From Durusdinium trenchii (taxonomy: Eukaryota; Sar; Dinophyceae; Suessiales; Symbiodiniaceae), in the NCBI GenBank assembly GCA_963970005.1, contig CAXAMN010015391.1, positions 1-64,000 on the forward strand: a stretch of DNA of 64,000 bases, in the 5' to 3' direction. How positions within the stretch are numbered: position 1 is the first letter of the stretch; each line of letters opens with the position of its first letter. The translations under genes and the position numbers were made by a program. Below, in pieces: positions 10,334 to 21,902 of this stretch. The notes below the pieces were generated by a model. It had not been told where the DNA came from and ran no database searches. It saw only the letters and a list, made by a program, of their open reading frames with translations.

Positions 10334-10435
10334 CTGGCGAACGATAGAAGATGCTGCAACAGCCCGGGGTTGAGCTGCAAACGGCGCCCGTTTAACAGTG
10401 AGCGCTTTCTGGGTGAGGATATGAGAACGCACTCT
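10334..10435 (-). CDS. candidate exon, unknown protein
   Basis: Exactly 34 codons between TCAAG| and CGCCAG|GTCC: RVRSHILTQKALTVKRAPFA then AQPRAVAASSIVRQ. The basic, Ala-rich composition is protein-like. No family recognised. Confidence 0.42.
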
Positions 10436-11317
10436 CTTGATGAATCATGAATAAACCCCCAAATTTGCATTGTAAAACCCTCATCATATGGGGGACCGGG
10501 GGGTGTTATTCATCAAGGGCCTACATTGCTGATCATTGCTGGATGCTGACAACATGTGTGGCTCTAGCTGAAACTTGCCAAAAATTGAGTAGTTGAACAC
10601 TTGAACAATCTTTCACACCCAGTTGTTGCCCCCCTCGCCACTCACAAGCAACACCATCACTTCGTTGTTTAATGTTGTTTATGCAGTAGGCAAACCAATA
10701 TGTTCACGTGAACTCATATTATTAGCTGAGTTTCACATAGTATGCCGGGACCATAGCCAGTGAGACATCAGCGGAGTTGTCTGCGCTGCCATGGATAGAA
10801 ACGACCGCTCCTCGTGTAGCTGCAAGTTGCGAAACAGTCTCACTCCGATTGTCCTTGGCTGGTCGTTCTGGTGCAAACAAGCGTTATGGCTGTGGGTCAT
10901 GGCACTGGCCATGGCCCACAGCCATACCGACCGCCGGAAATATCGACCAACGGCCCTTGCAGGACCCTTTCGCATTTGGAGACCCATATCGTGTCGCACC
11001 CCTTCGATCAGCTCAGGAAACGCGATTTAAAAGCAGCTGCACCTAATAGAGACAATATAGTGGTGGTGTATGTGTGTATACATTGAAATAGAGGAATTGC
11101 TTTACTTCGAGTGATCACCACCATGATATTTTCCTGATTTGTTTTCATACATGGTGAGGAGCATGCTGCCATGGTCGTGGGCTTTGTAGTTTTGGATTTT
11201 GCTTTTGGGTCCTCGGGTTTGGGATTGCTATTTTAAGTTAAGGAGTTCGCGTCGGGGTGTCGCCACGGTCTCCAGTTGGCATCCAAAAGCGCTACCCTGG
11301 CGCTAGGATCTCCAGTT
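10436..11317. other. no firm gene; one coding-like patch
   Basis: A minus frame at 10760-10960 reads WLWAMASAMTHSHNACLHQN, but no pair of splice sites or clear codon bias supports it. The remainder is AT-rich. Confidence 0.35.
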
Positions 11318-11760
11318 GGTGGTGTGTTTGTGGCTGTGTGTTTCTGATTGTGCTTGTGATTGTGTGTTTGTGGCTATGTGCTTGTGATTGCGTGTTTGTG
11401 GTTGTGTGTGTGGTTGTGTGTTTGTGGTTGTGTTCGTGTTTGTGTGTTTGTGTTTGTGGCAGTGTTTGTGATTGTTAGTGCGTTGTTCTTGTGGCTATGT
11501 TTTTGTGATTGTGTGTTTGTGGTTGTGTGTTCGTGATTGTGTGTGTGTGTGTGTGTTTGAGTTTGTGATTGTGTTTGTGATTGTGTGTTTGTGGTTGTGT
11601 GTTTCTGTTTGTTGTTGTGTTTGTGGCTATGTGTTTCTGATTGTGTGCTTGTGGCTGTGTTTGTGGTTATGTGTTTTTGTTTTTGTTTGTGAGAGTGGCT
11701 GTGGTTTGTCTGTGTGTGGTTGTGGTTGTGTATTGTGTAACGTGTGTGTTTGTGGTCATG
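11318..11760. repeat. TG-rich simple-sequence tract
   Basis: About 440 bp of TGTGTTTGTGG/TTGTGATTGTG words on the plus strand, with almost no C-G pairs. Long open frames on both strands (Val/Cys/Leu-rich or His/Asn/Thr-rich) are by-products of the repeat. Confidence 0.85.
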
Positions 11761-11783
11761 CCCACTGTGATCTGGCACTTGCG

Positions 11784-12044
11784 GTTGAGGTCCGCCGGTT
11801 AACACAGCCATGCGGAGCTGGGGGTCGAGGTCCGGCGGGGAGGCTGCTAGCTAGCCGAAGCTCACGGTTGAGGTCCGGCGGGGAACACTGCCAAGCGGAA
11901 CTCGCGGTTGAGGTCCGGCGGGGGGCGCTGCCATCCGGAGCTGGGGGGTCGAGGTCCAAAAAAGATAAAAAGAACGCTGCACTGCCATCCTGCGACTTGC
12001 GGTTGAGGTCTGGCGGGGAACACTGCCATCCGGAGCTGGCGTTT
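11784..12044. repeat. GC-rich minisatellite, ~41-bp unit
   Basis: Six or seven diverged units beginning GGTTGAGGTCCGGCGGGGAA and containing CACTGCCATCCGGAGCTGG, at about 11784, 11824, 11866, 11906, 11947, 12000 and 12040. The unit at 11947 carries an A-rich insertion. Confidence 0.75.
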
Positions 12045-12113
12045 GAGGACGAGGCGGAGGAGCAGGCGGAGGAGAAGGAGAAGGAGAAGGAGGAGAAGGA
12101 GGAAGGCAGCTGA
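12045..12113. repeat. GAG/AAG purine tract
   Basis: Imperfect GGAGGA and GAAGGAGAAGGA words directly follow the 41-bp minisatellite. The plus frame across it (Glu/Lys) is probably not a gene. Confidence 0.7.
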
Positions 12114-12276
12114 CATTGAATCTAACAACCCTCACCTGACAGGTGGAGAAAAAAACACCAAAGACACCCAAGATCAATGGAGAGAAAAAGCAGAACCCAA
12201 GTGAAGGGTCTTCCTGACATTTCCTGTTTTGCCTAATCCGCGTCTCTTTTTTCGATCCCACCAGTCAGGCGAGTAC

Positions 12277-12560
12277 CGTAAGATGTTTGGAGAGTGCCAA
12301 GAAGCTAGAGACTCTGAAGTCGCTGAAGTGATGCTCTCAAAGGGCTCGGCTAAGCCCTGATAGTTCACTTCTGATCTGGTGACTTTGACCACCGCTAATG
12401 CCTCCCCGTTGAACACCAGACTCAGCCAAATGGCACCCGAGCACCAACAGCGGCCTTTTCCGCACTGCGAGGCACCGGCGTTCTCGGTGCTTCGCGACAT
12501 CTCATATGGAACGAGGAGGATCGGACGGAGGGGGCGACCGTGGAGTCTTTCGGATGGGCC
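12277..12560 (-). CDS. candidate exon, unknown protein
   Basis: An open minus frame reads LRPILLVPYEMSRSTENAGA, then AIWLSLVFNGEALAVVKVTR and AEPFESITSATSESLASWHS, ending at TTACG|GTACTC. The 3' donor is clear; the 5' edge is set only by an upstream in-frame stop near 12575. No family recognised. Confidence 0.45.
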
Positions 12561-13485
12561 CCGGGCGCGTCACGCGTCGTTCGGTCTCGACATGGCACGC
12601 TTGAGCCGTCAACGGCACGGCCAAGGAGACGGCAGTGTCCAGTGAGCCTGGTGGGTGAATCGAGTCCATGGTCCATGTGAGGGAGATGTGGCGACAATGA
12701 ATCAAGCACAAGTGAAAGTAGCCCGTCAGTGTGATACTATGCTTTATAAGGCAACTCCAAAGAAGAGGTCGTCAGTAAAGAGAGCTAGCATGAGCTAGCC
12801 CTTACCAACACTTGCAGTGTGCAGGGGCACGCAGGAACTCTTGACCCTTGTGACCAGGCGGCTCGCCAGGTCAAAGGCCAAGCTGGCTCCAATGTCGAAG
12901 CCACACCTAGAAAAGCAACCGCCACAACAGCCCCAGCCACTCAAAACTCAAGGGGAATGAGTGCCATTCCTGCCCTTCGTTCAACCAGAAACAAAGCAAA
13001 ACAAACAACCTAAAGAATCTGTCCTCCCAACACTAGCTGAGCAAAGTTTTGCCACTGCAGAAGTTGAACCTCCAATTGCCATTGTAAGGTTAGATCTTTT
13101 GGGAAGTTTCCTGATGCATACGGGTGGCATGGCCGTCCTGGCACTCCATTAAGCCACTGAGCACGGGAGGTCCCAAAAAAACCAAGGCCATCCCACTTTG
13201 ACCTGGTCCTTTTGAGCAAACACACCTAAACAGCTGGCATGGAACAAACGAACTCCGTTCCACAGGATTCTTCTCGCCGCATCCTTCGCCGCATCGGGAG
13301 TAGCACTCCCGCACAACCCGACGAAGAACGAATCCTAGTTTGACCAAACTGTTTGGTGAAACAACTCACCAGGTCCTTGAAATCCCCTTCGGGCCACACC
13401 TGCAAAATAGCTATTGGACCCCTCAGTTTCCCCGGAGAAAAACACGATTAGGTTTCCATGGTCCATGGTTAAACGGTTTTTCCAC

Positions 13486-13532
13486 CTGTTCGTACCCGTC
13501 GTGCAGATCGTATTGATCTACGGCGTCGTAAA
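13486..13532 (-). CDS. short candidate exon
   Basis: Fifteen codons, YDAVDQYDLHDGYEQ, between CCGGTGAG| and CAG|GTGGAA. Good splice sites and an acidic protein-like sequence; too short to assign. Confidence 0.42.
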
Positions 13533-13651
13533 CTCACCGGTCGAGGCGACGCACATGGACACAACCTGTACATGCACGAAACAAATGACCGACAGCAAAC
13601 ACTGAAATCGAAATGCAATGTTTTGAGATTCTGGCCGCGCCCGTCCTCGTT

Positions 13652-13698
13652 CATGTTCGACCGTTTGGTGGGGAAGCCCCCCAAAACGGTCAAACATG
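13652..13698. repeat. hairpin
   Basis: Arms CATGTTCGACCGTTTGG and the near-complement ending GGTCAAACATG enclose GGGGAAGCCCCC. No coding content. Confidence 0.7.
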
Positions 13699-13816
13699 GC
13701 TCAAGGATATCCACTTCTTCTGGGTATATAGGTGAACCTATGAGCATGTCAATACTGAAACGGGACCAATACTACTCCTGACCACGACCACTCCACGTCG
13801 AGTCGAGGGCACAGGC

Positions 13817-13884
13817 CGTCGTAGGGCCCGGTCTTTGCCAAATGCGCCGCCAAGGCTTCGATGACCTCGTCGTAACCTCGGAGA
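13817..13884 (-). CDS. candidate exon, FSH1-type serine hydrolase-like
   Basis: Reads LRGYDEVIEALAAHLAKTGP then YDG before a GC donor (GACG|GCCTG). FSH1-family hydrolases have a helix of this kind followed by 'GPFDGVLGFSQG' with the nucleophile Ser. The nucleophile exon is not visible nearby, so the assignment rests on one helix and is tentative. The open frame extends upstream to 13934 (RFNEANPS). Confidence 0.35.
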
Positions 13885-15032
13885 CTTGGATTTGCTTCAT
13901 TGAACCGAGAGAAACAAGAAACACACATCTCCACCTAGGCCTACGGAAACAATGTTGAGAATATATGAAATCACCTTCTTTCAGCCAAACCAGGGGAAAC
14001 CCTGGTTCGACGACTCTCAAGTTCGACTCCTTTGGACTCCCAACGCTATAGGAAGACCTTGGAGTCCAAAATCACGCCATCCAAGGCTGAGGCGAGGCAA
14101 CACAGGTGTTCTGGCTGCTGACTCAAACTGTTTTTCCCAAAATGGTTGTCTCAAACAACATCTGGAGCATTGCAGTAAAAGCCGTATCTTTAACATGCAA
14201 AGTGCAAATAGAAACAGGGCGAAGAATATATATATATATATATAATAATATACAGTAATACATAAAGACTTGAAATGAATGACATGGCGTTGGAAGATGA
14301 TGGAAGATGTATGAAATTCCCCAGGGCTCCAAGTGTTTCCTCAGAAGGTATTATTTGGACCCTCCAAACCCACCTCAAACACCTTCTCAAAAGTTACTCT
14401 ACAGGCCCTAGGGATTGTAAAACCTCAGCAGCCAGCCGTCTGAAAAGAACATGTATCCATTCTCAACCAACGCCAAACCCTCCCAAAGGTACAATGCCTT
14501 ACGAGCTCAGGTCTGTCTTGGCACACTCCCTGAAACAATCAGCCCCTTGGAAGACCATTTTCCTCTACCAAAAGGGGTTTGTCCACTTCCTGGTTGTTGG
14601 AGGAGGGTATACGGTATAAACCTTATTACGCAGTTCCTATATGTGAATCATTGTGAATCTAGCCCGTTTCCGATCGGAAGACTTCATCCTGTATATAAAT
14701 AGAAACTATACCAAACTTTGGTTCAAAAGAGTTCTTTCTGGGGAGACAAACGCACCTGCGCTGTGCCTTATTCTTAAGGCACACTTTTGAACCGCCGAGC
14801 TGGAGAAATGACAGATTATCATCGTGCTTCTTGGTATCTTGGTTTCCCTGCCAAATCACACCGAGGCACCAGAACCAACTTCCTTTTCTTCTGGGCCCAG
14901 CCAGGTTTCTTGCTGATGGCTTTCATCTAAGAGCTTCAAGTAGCTCATATAACCTCAAGCAACCGGCTTCGACAGCCCCCACCCTGGGCCCTGGCCCTGG
15001 TGCACGAGTGCACTTTTGCAGGGTGGGGAGGC
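13885..15032. other. non-coding, AT-rich with a TA tract
   Basis: Contains a (TA)n run at 14227-14244 and a partial family B foldback at 14541-14592. No exon is supported. Confidence 0.45.
14541..14592. repeat. partial foldback repeat, family B (inverted)
   Basis: ATTTTCCTCTACCAAAAGGGG followed by TTGTCCACTTCC on the plus strand is the reverse complement of the core at 17800-17830. Confidence 0.5.
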
Positions 15033-15335
15033 TCAGTTCATGAGCTCCAAACAGGGATTGATGCTTGACCACCACAAATCCAGCGCAAACCACAAATCGC
15101 GCGATAGACCGTGAAAACTGCATGGTGCCCCAGCGTTGCAAGCAAACAAAAACAAAGCGAAGCGACCATCGTAGGAGTCTCCACAAGGCCGTCCGAAGGG
15201 TGCAAAGATCTTTTGCACGGCCGGGTCCCAATGGATCTCTTCCTCTCGGAAAGCGCTGGAGGCCCGATAAACCCGAGAGGAACCCACAAAACAACGGACG
15301 GAACACCATTCATGTCCCGCATGTTTTTTGGTCAA
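15033..15335 (-). CDS. candidate exon region, frame uncertain
   Basis: All three minus frames are open. The preferred one reads ASSAFREEEIHWDPAVQKIF then APFGRPCGDSYDGRFALFLF, with moderately GC-rich third positions, and runs to TGA at 15033. No splice sites decide it. Confidence 0.28.
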   Translation of the reverse strand: MTKKHAGHEWCSVRCFVGSSRVYRASSAFREEEIHWDPAVQKIFAPFGRPCGDSYDGRFALFLFACNAGAPCSFHGLSRDLWFALDLWWSSINPCLELMN

Positions 15336-17511
15336 GGAAAAGTGGTCTTTCCAAGCTTAAGGGACCATAATTATATGACTTACATGACCACACTATCCAC
15401 TTCTATGTTCGTGAGTTGGGAGTGTATTTCTTTGCGTTAACAGGGTGCCTCTCCCCCCAAAGCTGCACCTACGGCAAGCACGGCAAGTGGAACGGGTCCC
15501 CTCTTCTTGTAGATGATGGTTTGTTTCGGGATGGCCGTGTCAAGACCCTTACACTGGTCATCAGCTACAGCTACATATACCTCCTCAAAGGGTGACATTT
15601 CACCTGCCCTTCAGAGTGTTCAAAGGCATATGGACATGTTCGGGTGACTACCAACTGGTGTCAGGTGACAAGCAAACCATGAACTGTCAAACGAAGATCC
15701 AATTTCTGATTGATGGTGCCCTCCAAGTAGTGCCACTCCAAGAGATCAAAGTCCACCACCCATTTGAGATTCCTCAGCACGGAGCCCATCGCGCCACCCG
15801 TCACGTCCCGCGCCACCCGTCACGTCCGTCGGAACCACGAAGGAACAAGTGGGTCGGTCCGTCGTCCACGCACGGAACCGCACGCTTGGACCAGTAGGGT
15901 GACATCCCTTGGACTAAGGAGCCGCGACTCATTTTATGATGGGTGTGCTTTTAATAGAGAGAACCCCCTGGTCCTGGCTGGGTTTCGATCTATGTTCCTT
16001 CGGAACGCCTGATGTTGCCCCGGCAGGTTTCCCTTTTTCTTCACGCCCATGGGCTACACTCTCAGAATGGGACGGGAGGACTGTTTTCCTCTACAAACCA
16101 GTGGTTTCCAGGGTCCATGTTAGTTTTCCACAGACTACCCTCGTTTGTCAGTGGTGGACCAAAAGAGTCATTGGATTGTCCGGGTGGAGCCACTTCAGCA
16201 CTGCAGGGACCTGAGTTTGCATGTCCGAGGTGAACAGCTACAAGCGAAGATGGGTTGCATGATGAACCCCTTGGCTGAATGCAGTTCCTATATAGTATAC
16301 AACTCAGATTTTGTGTGTAAAAGTGAGTATATAAGTCACTTTCAGAAACATCGACCCAGGAACATCCGGGTCTCATCCCAATCCGGGTCTCATCCACGAA
16401 CCGAGCTTCAAGACAGAGATCAGCTGAGTGGCTTAAAGACTGCTTGAACTTGCTTTTCCGCCATCGCTTGATTGGAGCCAGGGCCATGCAAATAAAGCAC
16501 CTGGGCGATCATTGGGGTTCCCCCAAAAAGCACATGTGTGGCGCTGAAAAAGCACCGGGACACGCACACGGCCTCTGGTCCAACGTGTTTTTCTTCACAA
16601 ATTACTTGATGGGTTGGTGGTTTCAACTAATTATTTAAACGCATATTGTATAATCATTATATATAGTCAAGTGGATGTCAGTGGGTTCAATCCAATCATA
16701 CCAATTAAAATTGTTAAACATACGGTTTCTGAGACCATCACCCAGTTTTTACATCGTTATGGAATAAGATTTCCCAAAGGAGGTCCCCTCCTGGAATTGG
16801 CCTGAGCCAGAACCACCATTTGGCAAGCTATGTAATATACGAAGAAGCATGCGGGAGCACACCCAACAAGTCAATGACCACGTTAAATTTGTTCACATAG
16901 AATTGGAGACAATGACCACTACTTTATTAGAGCCAAGTTTTACTTGGTCCCACTAAAGTTCCGTTAAAGCCAAAAATAGTGTTCATGATCTCTTCAGGTG
17001 ATTTGGAAGGGAATCAAAGTCGATTTTGAGTGATATTCCAGGTGTTCTTGGTGGTTTTGAGGCTAATTAATCGACATTGAAAGCAACAAAGTCTGAATGG
17101 TTGGCCAACTATTTAGCGTAACAGTTCCGTAACAACCCCCTCCAGGAGCTTCTAAAGTGCAAATGATCTTCCAAAACTGTAACAGGAGCGTAACAATGTT
17201 TGCAATATATGTAAGGAAATCGTGACCAGGATTTTTAAGCTTTACAATTCTTGATAGTTGTTTTGCTTGCATGAATTAAACAATTGGGCGCATGTAATGT
17301 TTGCAAGTTCTATGTGCCGTTAGTGCGGTGATGTGAACTCGCTTGGATAAAAGGGCTCGGGTTCCGACAACAAAAGGTACTCGTAAAACTTGTTCTTTTC
17401 GAAAAGTACTAGTTACTTGCACTTCGGACTTGCATCAATGTATAAGTATATAAGTTATATATAACAAGTTGCAAGGAATTCAATCAAAGCTGAATTCCGT
17501 TGTCGTCTCAC
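15336..17511. other. no supported gene
   Basis: A 17-bp duplication (CGCCACCCGTCACGTCC-like) lies at about 15785-15825 in a short GC-rich patch, and a partial family B repeat at 16082-16119. The rest is AT-rich without splice-bounded frames. Confidence 0.4.
16082..16119. repeat. partial foldback repeat, family B (inverted)
   Basis: TGTTTTCCTCTACAAACCAG matches the reverse complement of the core at 17800-17830. Confidence 0.45.
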
Positions 17512-17640
17512 CCTGCTCCTCCTCCCATTCTTCCTCCTTCTCCTTCTTGTGCGCTCTCCGTTCACAGCTGTGGCCCTCGCCTTCTGCGTGCGCTTGGAAC
17601 CGCCGCCGAAGCCCCGCTTCTTGGGCATAGGATGCGGCAT
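17512..17640 (-). CDS. candidate first exon, basic nuclear-type protein
   Basis: Starts MPHPMPKKRGFGGGSKRTQK and continues with Arg/Lys-rich sequence for 43 codons to AGG|GTGAGA, a strong GT donor. The first ATG has GGCC just before it. Clusters of KKR and RRRRR could serve as nuclear-localisation signals. An alternative frame (Glu/Lys-rich) is open but has poorer third positions. Confidence 0.42.
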
Positions 17641-17787
17641 GGCCGTGAGCTCATCCTGACATCATGGTTATGTGGATGGCATGGCGGGATGGCCCCCCCC
17701 CAATGACGGCATGGCCCCACCGCTTGGATGACCATGTTTTCTGAATACCAAGTGATGCCATCGGTGAAGTTACATTCATTGAACTTG

Positions 17788-17869
17788 TCATGGAAGTGGA
17801 AAACCCCTGTTTGTAGAGGAAAATGGTTTTACAAGGCTATCCAAGGGGCCATGCCATCCACTTCCATGA
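17788..17869. repeat. foldback repeat, family B, best copy
   Basis: Arms TCATGGAAGTGGA (17788-17800) and TCCACTTCCATGA (17857-17869) flank the core GTTTGTAGAGGAAAATGG. Confidence 0.75.
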
Positions 17870-18044
17870 TTATTTCAGAAAATGTAGTGGCCGACTTCAG
17901 GAGCGCTCGTACACCTCCGGTCGATGCCTGGCTGCGACGGTGGGGGCGTCCCCATGAGGAGATTGACCCATCGGACAATAAAGATATCGCCCGATCTTTT
18001 GAAGATGACAAGATGTCGGAACAAAAGAAACAAACCATTCCCGA

Positions 18045-18127
18045 ACACTCCATGTATGCCATATATGCCGCCCCATTGACCCCCCAAAACCACCCCAATG
18101 TAGGCATATATGGCATACATGGAGTGT
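18045..18127. mobile_element. MITE-like palindromic element, family A, copy 2
   Basis: Perfect 25-bp terminal arms starting ACACTCCATGTATGCCATAT, with loop GCCCCATTGACCCCCC. The copy at 23412-23497 is nearly the same. No clear target duplication is visible at the edges. Confidence 0.8.
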
Positions 18128-18289
18128 ATCCGATGTCTTTGTTTCATCCACCGAAGCATCTCCCACTCCTCGGTATGATTGATGGGCCACCCACCCCACT
18201 GATGTCATGCGATCGAACATTGGACCAAATGACAAGAAACAAACACATTATTTGCATCCCCTGCCAATTAGGGTGGTGGGGTCGGGGCC

Positions 18290-18670
18290 CCCATTCTGTA
18301 GTACAACAGAACTGGGGACCCAACATCACAAATTTACATGTACTATATATGTTGCAAGGACCCAACCCTGCTTCTCTACAAAATGCTTGGACCCAACATA
18401 GATAGTATCATCTTAAGAAACAGTAAATCTGCACTACAAAAGTCGTGGGACCCAATCTCTATGTTGTCAATGTTTTTGACTACAAAATGGTATGAACCCG
18501 CTTTTGAGTCACCAAAATGCTGCATAAATTTGCACTACATTATGGACGTACCCAACATCGGATATAATCATCTTGAAATGACAAATCTGCACTACAAAAT
18601 TGCAGGGACCCATCCTCTATATCTCAGCATCAAGGCCTTGCGCTACGAAATCCTCATCTCTACAACAAGA
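18290..18670. repeat. degenerate tandem repeat, 46-60 bp spacing
   Basis: Words CTACAAAATnnnnGGACCCA recur at about 18376, 18434, 18480, 18535, 18592 and 18643, joined by ATCATCTT and AAATCTGCA segments. Confidence 0.6.
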
Positions 18671-18975
18671 GGTGCCTCAACCTCTGTTTTTTGCAAAATA
18701 TTAAAAACACCTCAACGTAGTGGACTTGAGACACCCCATTTCATACAGGAAATCAGAACGAGGATTTATTTGCAAATATGTATCATTATCTGAGATTCTT
18801 TGATTATTTTCTTACTCTAAGAATCCGGACCCTCAAATGGGAAGGGTTTTGAGGGTCCAAAACCCCTGCTATGAAAATGTCCGACGGCTGCCAATTCTTG
18901 TAGGGTAAGATGATGCAAGATCCATTCCGCTTCATTCCGCTTCAAGTCTCCCAAAGGACTTTGGCCCTCCAATAC

Positions 18976-19061
18976 CAAGTGGCTGGGCTGCGGAGCTTCC
19001 GAAGCTCCACCAGCTTGGGCCCTTCCTGGCCTTCCGCCTCCTCCAGGTCATCGAAGTCCAT
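18976..19061 (-). CDS. candidate first exon
   Basis: ATG at 19061 in a GCCGCCATGG context starts MDFDDLEEAEGQEGPKLVEL then RKLRSPAT; the donor is CACTTG|GTATTG. The acidic start and GC-rich third positions are protein-like. No family recognised. Confidence 0.45.
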
Positions 19062-19594
19062 GGCGGCAAGCCGCGGTGGGGGAGAGGAGTTTCGTATGTG
19101 AACAGTCAAGAGAATGTCTTGAAGTACCTGCCAGATCCATGAGTCCATGAGGCCTGAGAAGGAGCTGCTTTGTTGCGCATCTGGGACAAATGGAAAAATA
19201 TTGCGTGAAAGCTTCCAAAGTGTGATGGAAAAGAAAGAAAACACTTCCTCTAGCTTTGGGACTCCCCACAGTGACATTTCCTTCTGTATCTGCCTGTTGG
19301 GCTGAGGTTACGTTTAAAGGTGTTAGACATCTCTAACTGCCCTCCAACCAAGCCTGACAAGGTCAGGGGTGCTGTCTAAAGATCCATCCCAACCAGCCAA
19401 AGTGAAACTGATTTTGGTTGACCAAAGGCGACATGTTCTTCATCGATGCTGAAAAGCTGGTTGTTTCATGTTGTTTCAAGCTAGCTGCTAGCTTGCTAGC
19501 GCCTGTTGCAGTCGTGTAAAACTTTGGCCGAAGCTCATGCACATCCTTCGGGCCAAATGGCAGGACAGTGTCCTTCCTCTGCCTTCCGCTTCAC

Positions 19595-19692
19595 CATGGA
19601 CGGCCCGTTCTGGACCAGTTTTGGTCGCCAAGCATCGAGTCCCCGCCGTCCCCTGAGGCGATTGGGGTCTTCTTGGCGATCGACACGCCATC
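19595..19692 (-). CDS. candidate exon
   Basis: Bounded by TTTCTTTAG| and CCATG|GTGAAG. The frame reads DGVSIAKKTPIASGDGGDSM then LGDQNWSRTGRP with high third-position GC. The other two minus frames are also open; this one has the best codon use. Confidence 0.4.
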
Positions 19693-19986
19693 CTAAAGAA
19701 ACAAATTGTGAACCATTGCTTGTCTCGCAAACCTCACTCAAGTTCGACCAAAGCTTGCCATGAGTGACTCATGAGTGCCTCAAGATATAGTGTAGTTACA
19801 AGTAGTTGAAATATGTTGAATTTTTTAAGTTAGTTGTTGCTGTAAACTCAAACAGCCATCCATTCATGTCGGTTCACGTGGAGCCCGGCTCACACAGTGC
19901 CAGTCGCCCTACGTAGCACTCACTTGTTGGACTTCATCGCGGTGGACTTGGCTTTTGCCTCCCAAGTCCACGGATTGTGGAAACAC

Positions 19987-20157
19987 ATGTCAGGTCCTCC
20001 TCACCGGACATGTCATATACAACTTCAATCACTTCTGGGCCATTCAACAATTTCGTAGGGAGTAGTTCCAGTGAACCTTGGTCCTTGGCCAAGATCTTCA
20101 GAAGTCTTGCATGGTTTGAGGTTCCCTCACGCTTGTCCAAGAGCGTCAACGGGGATT
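19987..20157 (-). CDS. candidate exon, unknown protein
   Basis: Reads SPLTLLDKREGTSNHARLLK, ILAKDQGSLELLPTKLLNGP and EVIEVVYDMSGEEDLT up to GACAT|GTGTTT. A single long protein-like frame; composition suggests a soluble alpha/beta domain. No family recognised. Confidence 0.5.
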
Positions 20158-20934
20158 CTTTGGGTCATTTTGAGGGTCCAAAGAGCTTTTTGGGCGTCGA
20201 CCGTTGAAACGCGCTCCTGAGATCTCTTTTTCAGACTCTGAGTGAGTGGATAGAATCCTGACATCGGCATCATGCCCCTTTTTTGCACCTTTGCACCCCT
20301 AAAGGAGTCATCCATTGTATTTCTGGTGAACCGATTTCCGCTGAACCGTCCGCCCCAGTCGAGTCCCTGTCAAGTGGTCGCTGGTCCAGTCGCATCCCAG
20401 AACTCCAAAAGTGGTCGGTGTTCGGTGGAGAAATGATTCCCGGTGAAATTCACCTGACCACCCTTGGGGGGCGTCATTTTGTATCTAAACTTGTATATAG
20501 ATGTTCAGGGAATGACATAATATAACATTACATATATATATATATATGTCAGGGTAGTTTGGCCTGCTTGCTGGGCATGGGGGTGACCGGAAGAATCGAG
20601 ATGCAGTCATGCTTGCCTGCCTACATGCATATGGTGCAACATCTTCTTGCAGTGATGTGCTACAATGGTCATTGAAATGGTTGGCTCAGGGTTGCCATGA
20701 GCAGTCGGGACCGCCGTGTCTTCGGTCAGAATGCTGCGGGACCGGCACAGCAGGGGTGTAATTTCACAGCATGCAGTTGGATGCTGCAACGCATTCCTGC
20801 GCTGCACACTACGAAGGATGCCCTTCCTTCCATTCTGAGATACTTCCCCTAAAACCGCGAGCTATCACCCTATTCAATTTGCAAACACGCGATAACTTCT
20901 TCGAGGCCGTGCCAAAGCTTAGGGCAAATCACGC

Positions 20935-21111
20935 CTGCCCACCGCCCCCAGTGACGTAGGAGTCAAGGAAAAGCGCCTTAGATTTGGCTTTGGGCGCCGC
21001 CTTGGCCTTGCCCTTCATCGCCTTCTTGGACTTGAAGGCCAAAACGCTAAACTCCGAGGTCTTCGCATACCTCACTTCCGACACGTGTCGGGGCTGATGG
21101 AGTTCGGCCAT
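20935..21111 (-). CDS. candidate first exon, Lys/Ala-rich
   Basis: ATG at 21111 (CTTCCATGG) starts MAELHQPRHVSEVRYAKTSE; the exon continues KKAMKGKAKAAPKAKSKALF and ends GGGCAG|GCGTGA, a GC donor in phase 0 (59 codons). Reading on gives a TGA two codons later, so the donor is needed. Confidence 0.45.
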
Positions 21112-21249
21112 GGAAGACGATATACTGCTGCAAGGGGCCGTTGTTGTCGCTCCAAATGGCTTCGTGTTTGTTGAATGAGTTTGATGGGGAACATGACATG
21201 GATACCCCGAGCTCACTCCCCGGCATCCTCCGAATCGCTCCCTGCTGAG

Positions 21250-21368
21250 CTAGTCAGCTAGTAAGACGACCAGTGGCTTGCTCCAAATGGCCGCCGGCAG
21301 GTCCTTCTTCGAGACGTGCTCCGTCTTTCCTCGAAGGTCCGAGAATTCGTCCGAACACACCGCAGTCA
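21250..21368 (-). CDS. candidate terminal exon
   Basis: After CACAG the minus frame reads AVCSDEFSDLRGKTEHVSKK then DLPAAIWSKPLVVLLAD and stops at TAG (21250-21252). Probably the 3' end of a gene lying at higher coordinates. Confidence 0.38.
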
Positions 21369-21782
21369 CTGTGGCCGGCTATGTAAAACATCTACAGCCT
21401 CTTCCCCATGCCAGGGGATTTACCCAGCCCATGCCACGGAATGGATCCAAAGGATCAAAGAGTGGGAATATCTTGGGAATGGGCCGCGTGTTGCTTTCTG
21501 GTGATCAAACAGGACAAGCATGGGGCTAGGCGGCTAGGCCTAGAACAACCCCAGGTGTCCAGTAAGACATGTATTGGGTCCACCCAAAGCCGACACGGCC
21601 AATGATGGCTCAAGCAGCTTGGGAGCCGATTTTGGCCACACCAAATGCAAGAATATCCTTAACGGTATCGGTATCGTATCGGATACAAACCACGATTCAC
21701 TCAAAGTCCTCCTATACCCATCCACCTTGGCAAACTGATCCCATCCTGCACACTCAAAATAGAAAGGCTTGCATCTTCCGAC

Positions 21783-21902
21783 GCTGCATCGCTCTGGCAA
21801 CGCAAAAAGTAAGGCATAGTTCGCTATGCGTCTCATGCTTTTCTTGACCTCGTAGTTGTCGGTGATGATCTCCATACTGCTTCGCTCCTTCATGGCTTTT
21901 TC
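21783..21902 (-). CDS. candidate exon, unknown protein
   Basis: Exactly 40 codons between GTTGCAG| and TGCAGC|GTCGGA: EKAMKERSSMEIITDNYEVK then KSMRRIANYALLFALPERCS. No family recognised. Confidence 0.5.

Noticed and set aside
11374-12113. Plus ORF of 213 codons and minus His/Asn/Thr-rich ORF of 145 codons
   Set aside because: They cross TG-rich, 41-bp minisatellite and purine repeats; composition follows the repeats and changes abruptly at repeat borders.
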